Source: JBDNIO01 sp041688215 (lineage in GTDB: Bacteria; Pseudomonadota; Gammaproteobacteria; Nevskiales; Salinisphaeraceae). From it: DNA of 10,253 nt. Below, piece after piece: positions 7,071 to 10,253 of the stretch. Location of the stretch: NCBI GenBank assembly GCA_041688215.1, contig JBDNIO010000058.1, forward strand, positions 1-10,253. The letters run 5' to 3'. Every line of letters begins with the position of its first letter. Position 1 is the stretch's first letter. The notes below the pieces were generated by a model, which was not told the DNA's origin, did not search any database, and worked only from the letters and a program-made list of their open reading frames with translations. Position numbers and translations under genes: made by a program.

Positions 7071-7076
7071 CCTCCT
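7071..7076 (-). promoter_or_regulatory. Strong ribosome binding site that sets the start of the acidic protein
   Basis: AGGAGG on the minus strand lies six bases before ATG 7064. A start at the upstream TTG would place this sequence inside the gene, so the later ATG is preferred. Confidence 0.85.
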
Positions 7077-7098
7077 GATGTTCAACCTTGCGTGTCAA

Positions 7099-7127
7099 GC
7101 TATAGGCCGATCGGGCGCCGATGACAA
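7099..7127 (-). promoter_or_regulatory. Sigma70-type promoter for the acidic-protein gene
   Basis: The minus strand has TTGTCA (7122-7127, five of six consensus bases), a 17-base spacer and TATAGC (7099-7104, four of six). Transcription would start near 7092 and give a leader of about 28 nt that contains the AGGAGG site. This is the best promoter match seen in the window. Confidence 0.55.
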
Positions 7128-7325
7128 GGGGGGGGAATCGCCTTAAGCGGACAAGTTTTTGATTGAGCTAAAGAAAAAAATTAATGGGATTCAATGCCCG
7201 AAACCGGGCCATCAACCGTGCCGATTCAGTAAAAGCACGTGATCTCGCGCATTTACGCGCACAAGTTCAACGTCAATCCAGAATTTCTGAAAATACGCAC
7301 CTGCGCAATTGCGCTTGGTGGTTGA
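7128..7325. other. Gene-free stretch with several short palindromes
   Basis: No supported gene lies here. It holds a run of eight G (7128-7135), an A-rich tract near 7171-7180 and a small hairpin GCCCG-AAAC-CGGGC (7196-7209). There is also a direct repeat CGCGCA-TTTA-CGCGCA (7246-7261), a short dyad CAGAATTTCTG (7279-7289) and a perfect 12-bp palindrome GCGCAATTGCGC (7303-7314). It lies past the end of the aldo-keto reductase gene and upstream of the acidic-protein gene. One of the dyads may serve in transcript ending, but none is followed by a clear T-run. Confidence 0.45.
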
Positions 7326-8366
7326 TCAGGGACAGGGATTAGGATGACGCTCGTGTATTTCTTCAATCGCCTTGAGCACGTCGTCGCTTAAGCTGACATC
7401 AATACTGGCGATATTGCTTTTCAGCTGGGCCATGGTGGTCGCACCGATGACCGTGCTGGTGACAAAGCTGCGGCTATTGCAGTAGGCCAGCGCCATTTGT
7501 GCGGGATCCAGGCCGTGGTCTTTTGCCAGATCAACATAGGCGGCGATCGCCGGTTCGGCGGCCGTTTTGCTGTAGCGGTCAAAGCGATCCCAGAGACTCA
7601 GGCGTGCACCTTCTGGGCGTACGCCGTCCAGATACTTGCCAGACAACACCCCAAACCCCAGCGGCGAATAGGCCAGCAGGCGCACATCCTCGCGCTCGGC
7701 ACATTCGGCCAGGCCCACCTCGAAGCTGCGGTTGAGCAGGGAATAGGGGTTCTGGATGCTTACAATGCGCGGCAGGTTTGATGCCCGGGCAATGTCTAGA
7801 TACCGCATCAAACCCCAGGGTGTTTCGTTGGAAATGCCGGTGTGGCGAATCTTGCCTTCCTGGCGTAACTCGTCCAGCGTGGCCAGGGTTTCCTCGATTT
7901 CTATGGCATCATCCTCAGCCTGGTGCTGATAACCCAGCTTGCCGAAGAAGTTGGTTTGCCGATCTGGCCAATGCACCTGGTAAAGGTCGAGATAATCGGT
8001 TTGCAGCCGGCTCAGGCTGCGTTCCAGCGCGCGCCGGACTTGTTCGCGTGTGAGGCGGGTTTCCTCGCCATCGCGAATCCAGTGCATGCCGCTGCGCCCG
8101 GTGACTTTGCTGGCCAGAATAATATCGTCGCGGCGACCGCTGGCCTTGAGCCAGGTGCCGATATATTCCTCGGTGCGGCCCTGCGTTTCGGCCATGGGCG
8201 GTACCGGATACATCTCCGCTACGTCGATAAAATTTACGCCCGCGTCCAGGGCGTAATTAATCTGTTCGTGTGCCTGGGCTTCGCTGTTTTGCTGGCCCCA
8301 GGTCATGCTGCCCAGGCAGATGACGCTGACGTCGATATCGGTACGCCCGAGTTTCCGGTATTGCAT
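7326..8366 (-). CDS. tas: Aldo-keto reductase, Tas-like
   Basis: This 346-aa protein is a TIM-barrel NADP(H)-dependent oxidoreductase of the aldo-keto reductase superfamily. The catalytic tetrad is visible: D48 and Y53 in IDVAEMYPVPP, K87 in LASKV and H132 in LYQVHW. Other family segments are IRHTGISNET (near 173-182), SIQNPYSLLNRSFEVG (about 203-218) and AYSPLGFGVLSGKY (near 232-245). Length and motifs agree with E. coli Tas throughout, including the PPMAETQG insert after the catalytic Tyr and the GKLGY segment. The natural substrate of Tas proteins is not settled. The ATG at 8364-8366 follows the phosphoribulokinase stop by nine bases with only a weak Shine-Dalgarno, which suggests co-transcription and coupling. 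A one-step role in carbonyl reduction is all that can be inferred. Confidence 0.9.
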   Translation of the reverse strand: MQYRKLGRTDIDVSVICLGSMTWGQQNSEAQAHEQINYALDAGVNFIDVAEMYPVPPMAETQGRTEEYIGTWLKASGRRDDIILASKVTGRSGMHWIRDGEETRLTREQVRRALERSLSRLQTDYLDLYQVHWPDRQTNFFGKLGYQHQAEDDAIEIEETLATLDELRQEGKIRHTGISNETPWGLMRYLDIARASNLPRIVSIQNPYSLLNRSFEVGLAECAEREDVRLLAYSPLGFGVLSGKYLDGVRPEGARLSLWDRFDRYSKTAAEPAIAAYVDLAKDHGLDPAQMALAYCNSRSFVTSTVIGATTMAQLKSNIASIDVSLSDDVLKAIEEIHERHPNPCP

Positions 8367-8375
8367 AGTAAAAAA

Positions 8376-9272
8376 TCAGCTTTTGTGGCGGCGCTCACGC
8401 CGGTGGCTGCTGCTGTTCAAAATGGCCTCAATAATCGGCGCGATGATAATTTCTATTGCCATACGCATCTTGCTGCCAGGCACCACAATGGTATTCGGCC
8501 GCGACATGAAAGCGCCCTTGATCATGGTCAGCTGATAGGGGAAATCCACTGGCCATTCGCGCGGATTTCGGAAACGGATAACCACCATCGATTCGTCCGC
8601 GCTCGGCACGTCGCGCGCATTGAACGGGTTGGAGGTATCCACCAGCGGCACGCGCTGGAAGTTGATGTCGGTACATGAAAATTGCGGGGTAATGTGACGC
8701 ACGTAGTCGGGCATGCGCCGCAGAATGGTGCGTGCCACGTCATCGGCTTCATAACCGCGCTCGTCAATATCGCGACGGATTTTCTGGATCCATTCCAGGT
8801 TAATCGTGGGTACCACACCGACCATCAGATCTACATGCTGGGCCACATTAACCTGATCCGTTACCGCGCCGCCGTGCAGGCCCTCGTACATGAGGATATC
8901 CGTGTCTTCGGGCAAAGCGGCCCAGGGTGTGAAGGTGCCGGGCGGCTGGCCATACTCTGCGGCTTCGATCTCGTCGTGCAGGTAACGCCGGCTCTGGCCG
9001 CTGCCGCTTTCGCCGTATTCCGAGAACAGGCCTTCGAGCTTGTCCAGATGGTTGGCGGCAGGACCGAAGTGCGAAAAATTCTCGCCGCGAATAGTCGCGC
9101 GCTGCACAGCCTCTTCCATTTCCTCGCGGCTATAGGCGTGAAAAGCGTCGCCATCGATCATCGCCGCGTTCAATTTAAGTTGGAAAAATATATGCTCAAA
9201 CGCTACGCGCGCAGTTGATGTGCCTGCGCCCGAGGAGCCGGTAACCGCGATTATGGGGTGCTTGCTGGACAT
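8376..9272 (-). CDS. prkB: Phosphoribulokinase, class I / PrkB-like
   Basis: Phosphoribulokinase converts ribulose 5-phosphate to ribulose 1,5-bisphosphate with ATP. This 298-aa protein has the P-loop GSSGAGTS (12-19), then GDAFHAYSR with D42, H45 and R49 at positions matching the class I enzyme numbering I recall for Rhodobacter. YEGLHGG (E130), NLEWIQKIRRD (158-168, D168) and R172, and NFQRVPLVDTSNPF follow, so the active site looks complete. Two readings are possible. It could be a Calvin-cycle kinase of an autotroph, since the RRMPDYVRHITPQF and ESMVVIRFR stretches recall sulfur-oxidiser enzymes. It could instead be the E. coli-type PrkB of unclear role. No RuBisCO or other cbb gene lies in the window. 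It sits between trmB (20 bp upstream) and the aldo-keto reductase (9 bp downstream). Confidence 0.9.
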   Translation of the reverse strand: MSSKHPIIAVTGSSGAGTSTARVAFEHIFFQLKLNAAMIDGDAFHAYSREEMEEAVQRATIRGENFSHFGPAANHLDKLEGLFSEYGESGSGQSRRYLHDEIEAAEYGQPPGTFTPWAALPEDTDILMYEGLHGGAVTDQVNVAQHVDLMVGVVPTINLEWIQKIRRDIDERGYEADDVARTILRRMPDYVRHITPQFSCTDINFQRVPLVDTSNPFNARDVPSADESMVVIRFRNPREWPVDFPYQLTMIKGAFMSRPNTIVVPGSKMRMAIEIIIAPIIEAILNSSSHRRERRHKS

Positions 9273-9292
9273 ATCAGCCGGATACTGTGGCG

Positions 9293-9979
9293 TTAAATAC
9301 GTCGGTAAGCAAGATCAAATACCAGATGGCCCTTGCGCAGGCCGCGGGCTTCGAAGCGTGTACCGGGCCGAGGTGGATTGCTGACGAAGCCGTTGTCGTC
9401 GCCAATGTTGCGGAACAGGGGATGCGCATCCAGGGTTTCGCGCATCCATTCGGCGTAATTATGCCAGTCCGTGGCCAGACGCCAGATGCCGCGCGGTTTC
9501 AGCACGCGCGCAATTTCATCGGCAAAGTCGGTCTTTACGATGCGGCGTTTGTGGTGGCGTTTTTTCGGCCAGGGGTCCGGGAAATACAGCAGCAGGTTAT
9601 CCAGACTGGCATCGGCTATGCCCTGCTTGAGCACATCCACGGCATCATCACAGAAAACGCGCACGTTGATTGCGCCGTGGGCATGCAGTTCGCCCAGGAC
9701 ACGGCCAACGCCGTTGCGGTAAACCTCGATACCGATGAAGTCCTCTTGCGGGTTGTTGATCGCCATATTTGCCAGCACTTCACCCGCGCCGAAGCCGATT
9801 TCCAGGGTTCTGGGGGCGTCGCGTCCGAAGACTGCGCGCCAGTCGAAAGACTGATCGGGTAGCTCAAGGCCGTATTGCGGCCACAATGATTCAAGATTAT
9901 GCCGTTGGCATTCTGTCATGCGGCCTTCGCGGCGCACGAAGCTGCGGATACGGCGGGGCTGATTATGTGTTGAATCCAT
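9293..9979 (-). CDS. trmB: tRNA (guanine-N7-)-methyltransferase
   Basis: TrmB uses S-adenosylmethionine to form 7-methylguanosine at position 46 in the variable loop of tRNAs. The 228-aa product has the N-terminal RRIRSFVRREGR (9-20), the SAM-binding LEIGFGAGE (59-67), GIEVYRNGVG (83-92), D112, the signature YFPDPWPKKRHHKRR (132-146), ATDW (169-172) and the C-terminal TRFEARG (207-213). The ATG at 9977-9979 keeps the conserved RRIRSFVRR, whereas the later Met21 would delete it. Only a weak Shine-Dalgarno (CAGG) precedes it. It is the first gene of the trmB-prkB-tas block. A function in tRNA modification has no obvious link to the genes that follow, so the operon may reflect co-transcription only. 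Confidence 0.95.
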   Translation of the reverse strand: MDSTHNQPRRIRSFVRREGRMTECQRHNLESLWPQYGLELPDQSFDWRAVFGRDAPRTLEIGFGAGEVLANMAINNPQEDFIGIEVYRNGVGRVLGELHAHGAINVRVFCDDAVDVLKQGIADASLDNLLLYFPDPWPKKRHHKRRIVKTDFADEIARVLKPRGIWRLATDWHNYAEWMRETLDAHPLFRNIGDDNGFVSNPPRPGTRFEARGLRKGHLVFDLAYRRI

Positions 9980-10006
9980 ACCTGCGTGCGTCGTGTCTAC
10001 TTAAAA

Positions 10007-10036
10007 ATAGTAAAAACAGCCAAAGCTATGCTTGAA
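10007..10036 (-). promoter_or_regulatory. Weak promoter candidate for the trmB operon
   Basis: On the minus strand TTCAAG (10031-10036) and TACTAT (10007-10012) are separated by 18 bases, in an AT-rich stretch about 25-50 bases before the trmB start. The -35 matches at only three of six positions, so this is tentative. Confidence 0.3.
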
Positions 10037-10044
10037 AAATTATT

Positions 10045-10110
10045 AACCACAAAGAACACGAAGAGCACAAAGGAAAAAGAATAAATAAATAATGTGCTTT
10101 CTTTGTGGTT
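10045..10110. repeat. AT-rich inverted-repeat element built on 9-bp units
   Basis: AACCACAAAGAA (10045-10056) and TTCTTTGTGGTT (10099-10110) are perfect 12-bp inverted repeats. Inside them AGCACA (10064-10069) pairs with TGTGCT (10093-10098), so the whole can fold into an 18-bp stem with a seven-base bulge on one side. The left arm is three successive 9-mers: CACAAAGAA, CACGAAGAG, CACAAAGGA. Repeats of the CACAAAGAACACGAAG type are familiar as scattered intergenic sequences in many bacterial genomes. It lies between trmB and the transposase gene and is much more AT-rich than the neighbouring genes. Possible roles are a small non-autonomous mobile element or a hairpin at a transcript end. Confidence 0.7.
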
Positions 10111-10167
10111 TTTACCGTGCCTATCCGGTTCATTGCCAAATGGATGGAGCGATGCTAAATTGGTCCA

Positions 10168-10253
10168 ATGGACGCACGCGGCTTCCCGACATCGCTGCCA
10201 GAATTTCAGCGGGCCTTCCCCGATGATGCGGCGTGCGCGCGCTACCTTGAGCA
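10168..10253 (+). mobile_element. IS1595-type transposase gene, N-terminus only (cut by window edge)
   Basis: From ATG 10168 the frame reads MDARGFPTSLPEFQRAFPDD, then AACARYLE, and is open to the window end. LPEFQRAFPDD followed by CARYLE is the N-terminal pattern of IS1595-family transposases, which continue with a W-P-x-G-F stretch and a zinc ribbon (C-x2-C) and then a DDE-type catalytic domain. Only 28 codons are present, so the zinc ribbon, the catalytic residues and the intactness of the gene cannot be judged. The left terminal repeat of the element should lie between about 10111 and 10167, but I cannot define it without the right end. Confidence 0.72.

Noticed and set aside
7065..7085. 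Upstream TTG start for the acidic protein
   Set aside because: It would place a perfect AGGAGG inside the gene. The ATG at 7064 is six bases after that site.
7152..7203. Flagellar sigma28 promoter (CTAAAG ... GCCCGAAA)
   Set aside because: The two half-sites are too far apart and the -10 half does not match GCCGATAA. No flagellar gene is near.
7923..8678. Long plus-strand open frame (251 aa)
   Set aside because: It lies antisense to the aldo-keto reductase and phosphoribulokinase genes, both with clear catalytic motifs. It shows no motif and has the composition of a shadow frame.

Overview
The window comes from a bacterial chromosome, probably a gammaproteobacterium. The downstream block (trmB, a PrkB/class I-type phosphoribulokinase and a Tas-like aldo-keto reductase) resembles gammaproteobacterial proteins recalled from memory. 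Base composition looks moderately GC-rich throughout, and intergenic gaps are short. No sequence search was possible, so the taxonomic assignment is an inference.

Positions 45-6728 hold a complete mevalonate pathway from HMG-CoA synthase to IPP isomerase. On the minus strand, reading 5097 down to 45, are diphosphomevalonate decarboxylase (mvaD, GTG start) and phosphomevalonate kinase (mvaK2). mvaK2 overlaps mvaD by one base in a TAATG junction. After a gap of about 160 bp comes a single 754-residue protein in which class II HMG-CoA reductase is fused in frame to mevalonate kinase. The last gene on this strand is type 1 isopentenyl-diphosphate isomerase (idi), 13 bp downstream of the fusion. 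HMG-CoA synthase (mvaS, 483 aa) is read divergently from 5277. Acetoacetyl-CoA thiolase, the entry enzyme, is not in the window. Most Proteobacteria make isoprenoids by the MEP route, so this cluster is accessory or acquired in origin. The reductase-kinase fusion, which joins two consecutive steps, is the most striking feature here.

Downstream of mvaS and convergent with it is a very acidic 104-aa protein of unknown function. It has a strong Shine-Dalgarno and a good sigma70-type promoter. A gene-free stretch of about 200 bp follows. Next is a tight minus-strand block trmB -> phosphoribulokinase -> aldo-keto reductase (9979 to 7326, gaps of 20 and 9 bp), which looks like an operon.

The right end (9980-10253) carries an AT-rich inverted-repeat element made of 9-bp units, then the first 28 codons of an IS1595-type transposase cut by the window edge. 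The left end (1-36) may hold the last codons of a plus-strand gene. No tRNA, rRNA or CRISPR array was seen.
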